Positions 54,204-61,268 of a DNA stretch of 64,000 nt are shown here, piece by piece. The stretch covers positions 620,001 to 684,000 of the forward strand of contig JBEKRQ010000002.1 of the NCBI GenBank assembly GCA_049517655.1. The letters are read 5' to 3'. The notes beneath the pieces were generated by a model, which made no database searches, was not told the DNA's origin, and saw only the letters and a list, made by a program, of their open reading frames with translations. The stretch is from UBA11358 sp049517655 (GTDB taxonomy: Bacteria; Verrucomicrobiota; Verrucomicrobiia; Limisphaerales; UBA11358). Each line of letters opens with the position of its first letter. Positions within the stretch are counted from its first letter, which is position 1. Made by a program: the position numbers and the translations under genes.

Positions 54204-56090
54204 GTGACGCTTGTTCTTACACTAATCCTTCTTCCCCTGGCCGCTGGCCTGGGGCTGTTGTGTTTTAGGTCGAATCTTTCCCGGGGAATTCTGGTGACAG
54301 GTGTGACTCTGGCGGTCTGCTGCGGTTCCGTGGCCCTGGCCGCATTGCCAACTCCGGTTGATTTGTCGGGAGTTTCACTGAATTACCATTGGATCAACCT
54401 GGGCATGTTGCTCGTCGAAATTGCGATGGGCATTTACATCATTTATGTCGGTGCGCGCGCGAAACATCCGCTGATTGTTGGGCTCGCGCTGGCACAGGCG
54501 GGACTGGTGGTCTGGTTTGAACTCACAGCCGGCAGCCATGTGGAGGTGATGCAGAATCTGTTCGTGGACAAGCTCTCCGTCATCATGGCCTTGATCAACG
54601 GCCTGGTCGGCGGCGGCATCTGCCTTTATTCACTGGGCTATATGCGGGAATACCACGAAACGGCGCATCGCGATGTTGCGGACCGCCGGCCGTTTTTCTT
54701 CGCGTTGCTGTTTATCTTCATGGGCGCGATGTTCGGCCTCATTTTCGCAAACAATCTCGTTTGGCTGTTCCTCTTTTGGGAAATCACGACGCTGTGCTCG
54801 TTCCTGCTGATTGGCTACACGCAAACCGAGGAGGCAAAACGAAATGCGCTGCTGGCACTGGTGATGAACCTGGCCGGTGGACTGGCATTCGCGCTGGCGA
54901 TTGTGTGGTTTTACAGGGAAACCGGCAGTATTGAGCTGCAGACACTTATCAAATCCAACAAGGCACTGATGCTTATGCCAGCTGCGCTGTTGTGTTTTGC
55001 GGGCATCACAAAATCCGCACAACTGCCTTTCTCAAGCTGGCTGCTGGGAGCGATGGTGGCGCCCACGCCGGTGTCGGCGTTGTTGCATTCCAGCACGATG
55101 GTGAAAGCGGGTGTTTACCTCGTTCTGCGCATGGCGCCGGTAATCGCAAGCACAAACGTGGGAATGATGGTGGCGCTGGTCGGCGGAGTCACCTTTGTCA
55201 TCGGCTCTTTGGCCGCCATCACCAACAGCGAGGCCAAAAGGGTTCTGGCTTGGTCCACGGTTGCCAACCTCGGTTTGATTGTGCTTTGCGGCGGCATTGG
55301 AACTTACGAGGCCGTCTGGGCGGGCATTCTCTTGATTATATTTCACGCAGTGGCCAAGTGCCTGTTGTTCCTCTGCGTGGGCGTGGTGGAGCACAAGCTG
55401 CACAGCCGCAACATCGAGGACATGTCCGGGCTGGTCGTGCGCATGCCGCGCGTGGCAATCATGATGCAGATCGGCATGGCCGGCATGTTTCTGGCGCCGT
55501 TCGGCATGTTAATCAGCAAATGGGCGGTGCTGAAAGCGGTGGTGGACGCCAGCCCGTTGTTGTCGGTCTTCATCGTCTTCGGCAGCGCCGCAACGCTGTT
55601 TTTCTGGGTAAAATGGATGGGCAAACTGATAGAAGTCGTCGAACCGCGCGAACGGATTGCCAAGGAACTTGCTTTGGGCGAAGCCGTCGCGCTTTACAGT
55701 TTGTCTGCGGCAACGTTTCTGGCCTGTCTGTTCTTCCCGCTCATTTCCTCCAGTTTCATCAAGCCGTATATCCTCGATGTTTATGGCAGGTTCGCCGACC
55801 TCGGCCAAGGCAACGTCATCATCATGATAATCATGATGGCGATGGTCCTGCTGTTCCCGCTCAGTTTGATGGGCCACGGACGCGGCGTGAAAATGGTGGA
55901 CGCCTACTTGGGCGGCGCGAATGTCGAAGGCGGCGAGCGTTTTCGCACTATTGCCGGCACTGTGCAGGACGTTTCAATCGGCAATTATTACCTGAAAAAC
56001 TTTTTCAATGAAGCCGGGCTTTCGCGCATGGGCGAAATCAGTTGCACGATGTTGCTCGCGGCAATGTTCTTTTTAACGGCATTTGTATGA
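54204..56090 (+). CDS. echA: Energy-converting [NiFe]-hydrogenase antiporter-like subunit (EchA / NuoL-like)
   Basis: A 628-residue protein with about 14-16 membrane spans from a GTG start. It is homologous to the proton-pumping antiporter subunits NuoL/NuoM/HycC: LFWEITTLCSFLLIGYTQTEEA, KSAQLPFSSWLLGAMVAPTP, VSALLHSSTMVKAGVYL and FHAVAKCLLFLCVG. The conserved Lys in TMVKAG and Glu in FWEITT needed for ion translocation are present. As first gene of the six-gene hydrogenase operon it should couple hydrogen turnover to proton or sodium movement. ATGA overlap with the next gene. Confidence 0.93.
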   Translation: MTLVLTLILLPLAAGLGLLCFRSNLSRGILVTGVTLAVCCGSVALAALPTPVDLSGVSLNYHWINLGMLLVEIAMGIYIIYVGARAKHPLIVGLALAQAGLVVWFELTAGSHVEVMQNLFVDKLSVIMALINGLVGGGICLYSLGYMREYHETAHRDVADRRPFFFALLFIFMGAMFGLIFANNLVWLFLFWEITTLCSFLLIGYTQTEEAKRNALLALVMNLAGGLAFALAIVWFYRETGSIELQTLIKSNKALMLMPAALLCFAGITKSAQLPFSSWLLGAMVAPTPVSALLHSSTMVKAGVYLVLRMAPVIASTNVGMMVALVGGVTFVIGSLAAITNSEAKRVLAWSTVANLGLIVLCGGIGTYEAVWAGILLIIFHAVAKCLLFLCVGVVEHKLHSRNIEDMSGLVVRMPRVAIMMQIGMAGMFLAPFGMLISKWAVLKAVVDASPLLSVFIVFGSAATLFFWVKWMGKLIEVVEPRERIAKELALGEAVALYSLSAATFLACLFFPLISSSFIKPYILDVYGRFADLGQGNVIIMIIMMAMVLLFPLSLMGHGRGVKMVDAYLGGANVEGGERFRTIAGTVQDVSIGNYYLKNFFNEAGLSRMGEISCTMLLAAMFFLTAFV

Positions 56091-56938
56091 GTCCCTGGAT
56101 CCGAATATTGATTTATCTGGTCGCGGCGCCGGTCGTCGGCTGTTTGCTGGCGGGCTGGGACCGCCGGATCACGGCGCGGATGCAGTCGCGCCGGGGCCCG
56201 CCCATCCTTCAGCCGCTTTATGACGTGCAGAAATTGTTGCAGAAGCAAAACATCGCCGTCCGCCGTTCGCAGAACCTTTATATCCTGTTCTTCCTGTTGC
56301 TGGTGATTTTCACAGGCGCGCTCTTCTTCGGCGGGTCGGACTTGTTGCTGGTCATCTTTGCGCTGACGCTGGCCGCGATTTTCTTCGTGCTCGGCGCTTA
56401 CAAAGCCAGTTCGCCATACAGCTTTATCGGCGCTGAACGCGAGTTGATCCAGATGATGGCCTACGAACCGATGATACTGCTGGCGGCCATCGGGATGTAT
56501 ATGGTCACGAAAAGCTTTGCCGTGGATGACATCGCTGGCCATTCCGGCCTGCTGATCCTGGCGTTGCCGGGGATTTTCATCGGGTTCCTTTACACGCTGG
56601 AAATCAAATTCCGCAAATCGCCCTTCGACCTGTCCTGTTCGCAACATGTCCATCAGGAACTCGTGCGCGGCATCACCACCGAATTTTCCGGGCGCACGCT
56701 GGCGATGATAGAAATCGCGCATTGGTACGAAACCGTGTTTTTGCTGGGCTGGGTCTATCTGTTCTTCGCCTCAATACCGGTGCTGGGCGTGGCGGCGGCG
56801 CTGTTCGTGTTTGTGTTCGTCATTCTGGTTGACAACGTGTTCGCCCGGCTCAAATGGCAGACCGCCATCAAAAGCGCGTGGATTGTGGCGGCGGTGCTCG
56901 GTTTCGGAAACATTCTTGTTTTGTCCATGTTGCATTAA
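56087..56938 (+). CDS. echB: Energy-converting hydrogenase membrane subunit (EchB / NuoH-like)
   Basis: The ATG at 56087 overlaps the echA stop. The 283-residue protein has about eight spans and NuoH/HycD family motifs: DRRITARMQSRRGPPILQPL, the quinone-site-like YSFIGAERELIQMMAYEP and EIKFRKSPFDLSCSQHVHQE, with the conserved charged residues of the subunit. It anchors the hydrophilic arm and links it to the ion-pumping subunit. Confidence 0.94.
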   Translation: MSPWIRILIYLVAAPVVGCLLAGWDRRITARMQSRRGPPILQPLYDVQKLLQKQNIAVRRSQNLYILFFLLLVIFTGALFFGGSDLLLVIFALTLAAIFFVLGAYKASSPYSFIGAERELIQMMAYEPMILLAAIGMYMVTKSFAVDDIAGHSGLLILALPGIFIGFLYTLEIKFRKSPFDLSCSQHVHQELVRGITTEFSGRTLAMIEIAHWYETVFLLGWVYLFFASIPVLGVAAALFVFVFVILVDNVFARLKWQTAIKSAWIVAAVLGFGNILVLSMLH

Positions 56939-56946
56939 GGCCAATC

Positions 56947-57849
56947 ATGTCTAGCTTTTCGAAATCGCCCTGGATAATTCACTACGACGCCTCGAGCTGC
57001 AACGGCTGCGACATCGAGGTGCTCGCGTGCCTGACGCCGCTGTTCGACGTGGAACGGCTGGGCATTGTCAACACCGGCAACCCGAAGCACGCCGACATTT
57101 TCCTGGTAACAGGCGCTGTCAATGAACAAAGCAAGGACGTCATCCGCAACATTTACAATCAAATGCCGGAACCGAAGGCGGTGGTGGCGATTGGCATTTG
57201 TGCGACCAGCGGCGGCATCTTCCGCGAGTGCTACAACATCTCCGGCGGAGTGGACAGCATCATTCCGGTGGACGTGTATGTGCCGGGTTGCGCCGCGCGG
57301 CCGGAAGCCATCATTGACGGCGTCGTTCGGGCCCTTGGGGTGTTGGAACAAAAACGCAGGGACATGGCCGCCGCCCCAAAAAACGTCGACCAAACCCTTT
57401 ATCTCCGCGCCGAAAAGAGGGATGCGCCGGAAATCCTCGGCCTGCAAAAGACCGCCGGCCAGTGCGAGGCGGAAATCTACAACAACGACAATCTGCCGGC
57501 CTTGCAACAGACGCTCGAGGAACTCCAAAGCGACTTCGACCGGCTGACTTTCATCAAGGCCGTTATCAACAGCAAAATCATCGGGTCGGTGCGCGGCCAT
57601 GCCAGCGGCGACACCGCGTATGTGAGCGGGATAGTTGTTCATCCATACTACCAACACCATGAAATCGGCCGCCGTCTGGTGGAAGAGATTGAAAAGGCGT
57701 TTCCAAATGCGAAACGTTTCGAAAGCTTTACCGGCCGTCCGAATGAACGCGGCCTTCGTCTGCTCGACAAGCTGGGCTACAAGGAATTCAAGACCGAGCC
57801 GTTCACACCCGTCATCACATGGGTCTATCTTCAAAAGGAACGCAAATGA
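56947..57849 (+). CDS. echC: Hydrogenase small subunit (EchC / NuoB-like) fused to a C-terminal GNAT acetyltransferase domain
   Basis: The ATG at 56947 opens a 300-residue protein. Residues 1-140 are a NuoB/EchC-type [4Fe-4S] subunit: CxxC in SSCNGCDIEVLAC (Cys18, 21), then Cys85 (GICATSGG) and Cys115 (YVPGCAARPE) as probable cluster ligands. Residues 151-297 are a complete GNAT fold: LYLRAEKRDAPEILGLQ, GSVRGHASGDTAYVSGIVV, acetyl-CoA loop QHHEIG (236-241, first Gly of Q/RxxGxG replaced by Glu) and ERGLRLLDKLGYKEF. EchC proteins normally end near residue 150. No stop or frame change separates the domains. It overlaps echD as ATGA. Confidence 0.93.
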   Translation: MSSFSKSPWIIHYDASSCNGCDIEVLACLTPLFDVERLGIVNTGNPKHADIFLVTGAVNEQSKDVIRNIYNQMPEPKAVVAIGICATSGGIFRECYNISGGVDSIIPVDVYVPGCAARPEAIIDGVVRALGVLEQKRRDMAAAPKNVDQTLYLRAEKRDAPEILGLQKTAGQCEAEIYNNDNLPALQQTLEELQSDFDRLTFIKAVINSKIIGSVRGHASGDTAYVSGIVVHPYYQHHEIGRRLVEEIEKAFPNAKRFESFTGRPNERGLRLLDKLGYKEFKTEPFTPVITWVYLQKERK

Positions 57850-58247
57850 GCCAAGAACAAATCGAGATTATCACGGTTGACACGTTGCTGGACAAAGTCC
57901 GGGCCAAACACAAGCAAGGCCACCGGTTGGTGCAAATGAGCGCCACGCGGCTGCCTGACCAAGTGGAAGTGACCTACAGCTTCGATCTCGACAGCCGGCT
58001 CACCAACCTGCGCCTGTTGTCGCCCGCTGTTGACACTCATTTGCCGAGCATCAGTCCCATCTACGGCTGCGCCGTGCTTTACGAGAACGAAATCCACGAT
58101 CTGTTCGGTGTGACGTTTGACGGGCTGACATTGGACTTTCACGGCAAATTTTACAAAACGGCCATCAAATTCCCGTTCGCCAGCAACGTGGCGGCGTGCG
58201 CCAGCAGTGTGGCAGTCCCCGCCCCAAACACGGGAACAACCAAATAG
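57846..58247 (+). CDS. echD: Energy-converting hydrogenase subunit (EchD / NuoC-like)
   Basis: The 133-residue product is homologous to the 30-kDa subunit NuoC: VQMSATRLPDQVEVTYSFD, YGCAVLYENEIHDLFGVTF and LDFHGKFYKT. Ech hydrogenases encode this as a separate short subunit, as here. The start ATG overlaps the echC stop. It probably helps dock the large subunit on the membrane arm. Confidence 0.92.
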   Translation: MSQEQIEIITVDTLLDKVRAKHKQGHRLVQMSATRLPDQVEVTYSFDLDSRLTNLRLLSPAVDTHLPSISPIYGCAVLYENEIHDLFGVTFDGLTLDFHGKFYKTAIKFPFASNVAACASSVAVPAPNTGTTK

Positions 58248-58253
58248 ATTTTT

Positions 58254-59330
58254 ATGGCACGCACCATTATTCCATTCGGCCCGCAACACCCGGTTTTGCC
58301 GGAGCCGATTCATCTCGACCTCGTCGTTGAGGACGAAAAGATCGTCGAGGCGCGGCCTTCCATCGGTTTCATACATCGCGGACTGGAGAAACTGGCGGAA
58401 AAGAAGGATTACATCGACTTCGTTTATGTCGCCGAACGCATTTGCGGCATCTGCAGTTTCATCCACGGACAAACCTATTGCCAGGCCGTCGAAACCATCA
58501 TGAACATTCAGGTGCCGCCGCGCGCGTTGTATTTGCGGACGGTCTGGGGCGAACTTTCCCGAATCCACAGCCACTTGCTCTGGCTCGGGTTGATGGCCGA
58601 CGGCATGGGCTTTGAAAATCTTTTCATGCACTCGTGGCGCGTGCGTGAAAAGGTGCTCAACATCATTGAAGCCACCACCGGCGGGCGCGTCATATTCGGT
58701 TCGTGCAAAGTCGGCGGCGTGCGGCGCGACATGGACGCCGATACCATCAAAAACATCCTGAAAGAGATGGACGTGATCGAGCAGGAGCTGCGGGATGTCA
58801 CCAGGGTTTTTATCAACGATCGTTCGGTGAAAGCCCGGCTCTGCGGCGTAGGCGTGCTTTCGAAACAGGAAGCTTGGGATCTCGGCTGCGTCGGCCCCAC
58901 ATTGCGGGGCAGCGGTGTTGTGCAAGACATGCGCACACTCGGTTATGCCGCGTTCAAGGACATTCAAGTCAAACCGGTCACGCGCACCGAAGGTGATTGT
59001 TACGCTCGTTGCGCCGTGCGCTGCGAAGAACTGTTTCAATCCGTGGAAATCATCCGGCAGGCCTTTGCCAAAATGCCCGCCGGCGAAATCGCCGTCAAAG
59101 TCACCGGCAATCCGACCGGCGAGACCATCACGCGCACCGAACAGCCGCGCGGCGAGGTGGTTTATCACCTGAAAGCGAACGGCACGAAAAACCTCCAGCG
59201 TTTCCGCGTCCGCACACCGACGTTCGCCAATCTCCCGGCCATGTTGAAAGTGTTGCCCGGGAGCGACCTGGCCGACGTGCCGATGATTGTGCTCACGATT
59301 GACCCCTGCATCAGTTGCACAGAAAGATGA
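58254..59330 (+). CDS. echE: [NiFe]-hydrogenase large subunit (EchE, group 4)
   Basis: The catalytic subunit, 358 residues, related to NuoD but with both nickel-binding motifs of true hydrogenases: RICGICSFIH (Cys64, Cys67) and DPCISCTER (Cys352, Cys355). The protein ends directly after this last motif, so there is no C-terminal peptide for a maturation endopeptidase; this is known for Ech/Coo-type enzymes. GRVIFGSCKVGGVRRDMD and GPTLRGSGVVQDMRT are also family segments. It reduces protons or oxidises H2 with electrons passing through EchC and EchF. Confidence 0.96.
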   Translation: MARTIIPFGPQHPVLPEPIHLDLVVEDEKIVEARPSIGFIHRGLEKLAEKKDYIDFVYVAERICGICSFIHGQTYCQAVETIMNIQVPPRALYLRTVWGELSRIHSHLLWLGLMADGMGFENLFMHSWRVREKVLNIIEATTGGRVIFGSCKVGGVRRDMDADTIKNILKEMDVIEQELRDVTRVFINDRSVKARLCGVGVLSKQEAWDLGCVGPTLRGSGVVQDMRTLGYAAFKDIQVKPVTRTEGDCYARCAVRCEELFQSVEIIRQAFAKMPAGEIAVKVTGNPTGETITRTEQPRGEVVYHLKANGTKNLQRFRVRTPTFANLPAMLKVLPGSDLADVPMIVLTIDPCISCTER

Positions 59331-59331
59331 T

Positions 59332-59661
59332 ATGAGTTATTTCGGGATGTCCAAACTGGCCATGAAATGGGCGCTGACAAAGCCGCCCACTACCCGCTAC
59401 CCGTTTGAACCGCGCAAGGCCATCGCCGGCTCGCGCGGCCAGTTGATTTTTACGAAGGACAATTGCATTTATTGCAACATCTGCGCGAAGAAATGCCCCA
59501 CCGACGCGTTGCTGGTAAATCGCGCGCAAAAGAAATGGGTCATTGACCGCTTGCGCTGCATCAACTGCGGCTATTGCGTGGAAGTCTGCCCCAAGAAATG
59601 CCTCAAGATGGTTGAAGGCCACGGCAATACGACCGTGACCAGAGACCGCGAAGTTCATTGA
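59332..59661 (+). CDS. echF: Hydrogenase ferredoxin-like subunit with two 4Fe-4S clusters (EchF)
   Basis: The 109-residue product has two complete [4Fe-4S] motifs, CIYCNICAKKCP (Cys45, 48, 51, 55) and CINCGYCVEVCP (Cys76, 79, 82, 86), as in EchF and NuoI. It carries electrons between soluble ferredoxin and EchC. It starts one base after the echE stop and ends the hydrogenase operon. Confidence 0.94.
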   Translation: MSYFGMSKLAMKWALTKPPTTRYPFEPRKAIAGSRGQLIFTKDNCIYCNICAKKCPTDALLVNRAQKKWVIDRLRCINCGYCVEVCPKKCLKMVEGHGNTTVTRDREVH

Positions 59662-59687
59662 ACCTTTTGTGTTCTTTGCGCCTTTTT

Positions 59688-59709
59688 GCGGTCAATTTGT
59701 CCGCTTTTT
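59688..59709 (+). terminator. Possible terminator of the hydrogenase operon
   Basis: GCGG (59688-59691) and CCGC (59701-59704), extendable by a CA/TG pair, are followed by TTTTTC. A second weak hairpin AAACCCG (59718-59724)/CGGGTTT (59744-59750) follows. Both stems are short, so termination would be partial. Confidence 0.4.
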
Positions 59710-59758
59710 CATACTTAAAACCCGGTTTTGCCCTGTATTGACGCGGGTTTGTTTGCAC

Positions 59759-59787
59759 TTGACGGCTCCTTGGAAAAAAACTAAAAT
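59759..59787 (+). promoter_or_regulatory. Sigma-70-type promoter of the nusA-infB-rbfA operon
   Basis: TTGACG (59759-59764), a 17-base spacer and TAAAAT (59782-59787) give a near-consensus promoter 108 bases upstream of the nusA ATG. It would start transcription near 59794, leaving a leader of about 100 bases. Confidence 0.75.
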
Positions 59788-59831
59788 TCTTGTTCAAGAG
59801 CGGTAAAGTTTGCTGGTTCAGCCAGCACGTG

Positions 59832-59864
59832 AAAGTCGGAAGATGCATATCTACCGACTTTTTT
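59832..59864 (+). terminator. Attenuator-like intrinsic terminator in the nusA leader
   Basis: AAAGTCGG (59832-59839) pairs with CCGACTTT (59854-59861) and is followed by a run of Ts ending at 59864. It lies between the promoter and nusA, so readthrough is required for nusA-infB expression. A preceding hairpin GCTGG (59812-59816)/CCAGC (59822-59826) may be part of an alternative fold. Confidence 0.65.
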
Positions 59865-59895
59865 GTTCCCCCGATGGGGACACCGTATTGAGCGT

Positions 59896-61176
59896 ATGAA
59901 TGCAGATTTTTTAGCAGTTTTGGAATTTTGGGAGCGTGAAAAGGGCATCAACCGCGATGTCCTCGTCGGCGCGGTGCAGGAAGCGTTGCTGTCCGCCGCC
60001 AAAAAGGCGGTCGGCGCGGCGCGCGAATTGCGCGTGGAAATCGACCAAAAAAACGGCGATATCAAGGCCTTTGCCAAACTCATCGTCTCCGACAAAGTCA
60101 TTTCCAAGCACGACCAAATCTCCGTTTTCGACGCGCGTCGCATCAAACCGGACGCCCAAGTCGGCGACGAAATTGAAAAGGAAGTCACCCCGACCGGCTT
60201 CGGTCGCATCGCCTCGCAATACGCCAAACAGGCGTTGATGCAAAAAATCCGGCAGGCGGAGAAGGCGCTGATTTTCACCGAATTCAAGGACCGTGTTGGC
60301 GACATCGTCAGCGGCACAGTCCGCCGGTTCGAGCGTTCGGACGTGATTTTGGATCTGGGCAAATACGAGGCGTTGCTGCCGAACCGCGAGCGCGTTTCGA
60401 TTGAGGAATATCAGGTCGGCGAGCGCATCCGTTGTTACGTCAAGGCCGTTGAACAAGGCCCGAACGGGCCGGAAATCATTTTGTCCCGCGCCGATCCGCG
60501 TTTCATCATCAAACTTTTTCAACTGGAAGTCTCGGAAATCAACGACGGCACGATTGAAATCAAGGGCATCGCGCGCGAACCGGGTTTCCGGACGAAGATG
60601 GCCGTTTATTCGCGCGACAGCAAAGTGGATCCCGTCGGTGCGTGCGTGGGAATGCGCGGCCAGCGCGTGAAAAATATCGTCCGCGAACTCAACAACGAAA
60701 AAGTGGATGTCATTCCGTGGTCGCCGGACATTAAAACATTTGTCACGAAAGCACTTGAACCGGCCAAGTTGAAAAGCATTGAAATAGACGAGGCTGGAAA
60801 GCGCCTGAAAGTTTTGGTGAGCGAAGATCAATTGTCGCTGGCCATCGGCAAGCGCGGCCAAAACGCGCGGTTGACCGCCAAGCTCACCGGCTGGGAAGTG
60901 GACATTGATGCCGAGGTCGTCGTGACGAAGGGTTTCGATGAAAAGGTCGCCGACGCCGTTGAATTGCTCGCGGCGATTCCCGGAATTTCGCGCGAACAGG
61001 CCGACGCGCTTGTTCACGCTGGTTTGACGCGAATTGAAGATTTGTTGTTGGCGGAAGCCGGTGACATTGCGGATATTCCGCAGATTGGCGAAAGCGCGGC
61101 GGCGGTTTTGGAAGCCGCGCGCGCTGAAGCTGGACGCCGCACATTGAAAGTCGGCGAAACAACTGTGAATAGTTGA
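59896..61176 (+). CDS. nusA: Transcription termination/antitermination factor NusA
   Basis: The start at 59896 (MNADFLAVLEFWEREKGINR) fits the family; an upstream TTG-like extension is unlikely. The 426 residues hold the RNA-polymerase-binding N domain (VLVGAVQEALLSAAKKAVG), S1 (GDIVSGTVRRFERSDVILDL), two KH domains (GACVGMRGQRVKNIVREL, and SLAIGKRGQNARLTAKLTGW shortened to AIGKRGQNARL) and a C-terminal HhH repeat (IPGISREQADALVHAGL). It binds RNA polymerase and modulates pausing and termination. No rimP gene lies upstream in this window. Confidence 0.97.
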   Translation: MNADFLAVLEFWEREKGINRDVLVGAVQEALLSAAKKAVGAARELRVEIDQKNGDIKAFAKLIVSDKVISKHDQISVFDARRIKPDAQVGDEIEKEVTPTGFGRIASQYAKQALMQKIRQAEKALIFTEFKDRVGDIVSGTVRRFERSDVILDLGKYEALLPNRERVSIEEYQVGERIRCYVKAVEQGPNGPEIILSRADPRFIIKLFQLEVSEINDGTIEIKGIAREPGFRTKMAVYSRDSKVDPVGACVGMRGQRVKNIVRELNNEKVDVIPWSPDIKTFVTKALEPAKLKSIEIDEAGKRLKVLVSEDQLSLAIGKRGQNARLTAKLTGWEVDIDAEVVVTKGFDEKVADAVELLAAIPGISREQADALVHAGLTRIEDLLLAEAGDIADIPQIGESAAAVLEAARAEAGRRTLKVGETTVNS

Positions 61177-61268
61177 TTTGGTTATGACACGGATCGGAAC
61201 AGTGTTTGTTCGCGCGATTTGAGCCATGAAGGCCTTTCGCACATTTCGGTCGGCGCCGGTAAAAATTT

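Noticed and set aside
54204..59661. Fragment of respiratory complex I (nuo operon)
   Set aside because: The large subunit has both nickel-binding Cys pairs of hydrogenases, the gene set is the six-gene Ech type, and hypAB is adjacent; nuoE/F/G-type genes are absent.
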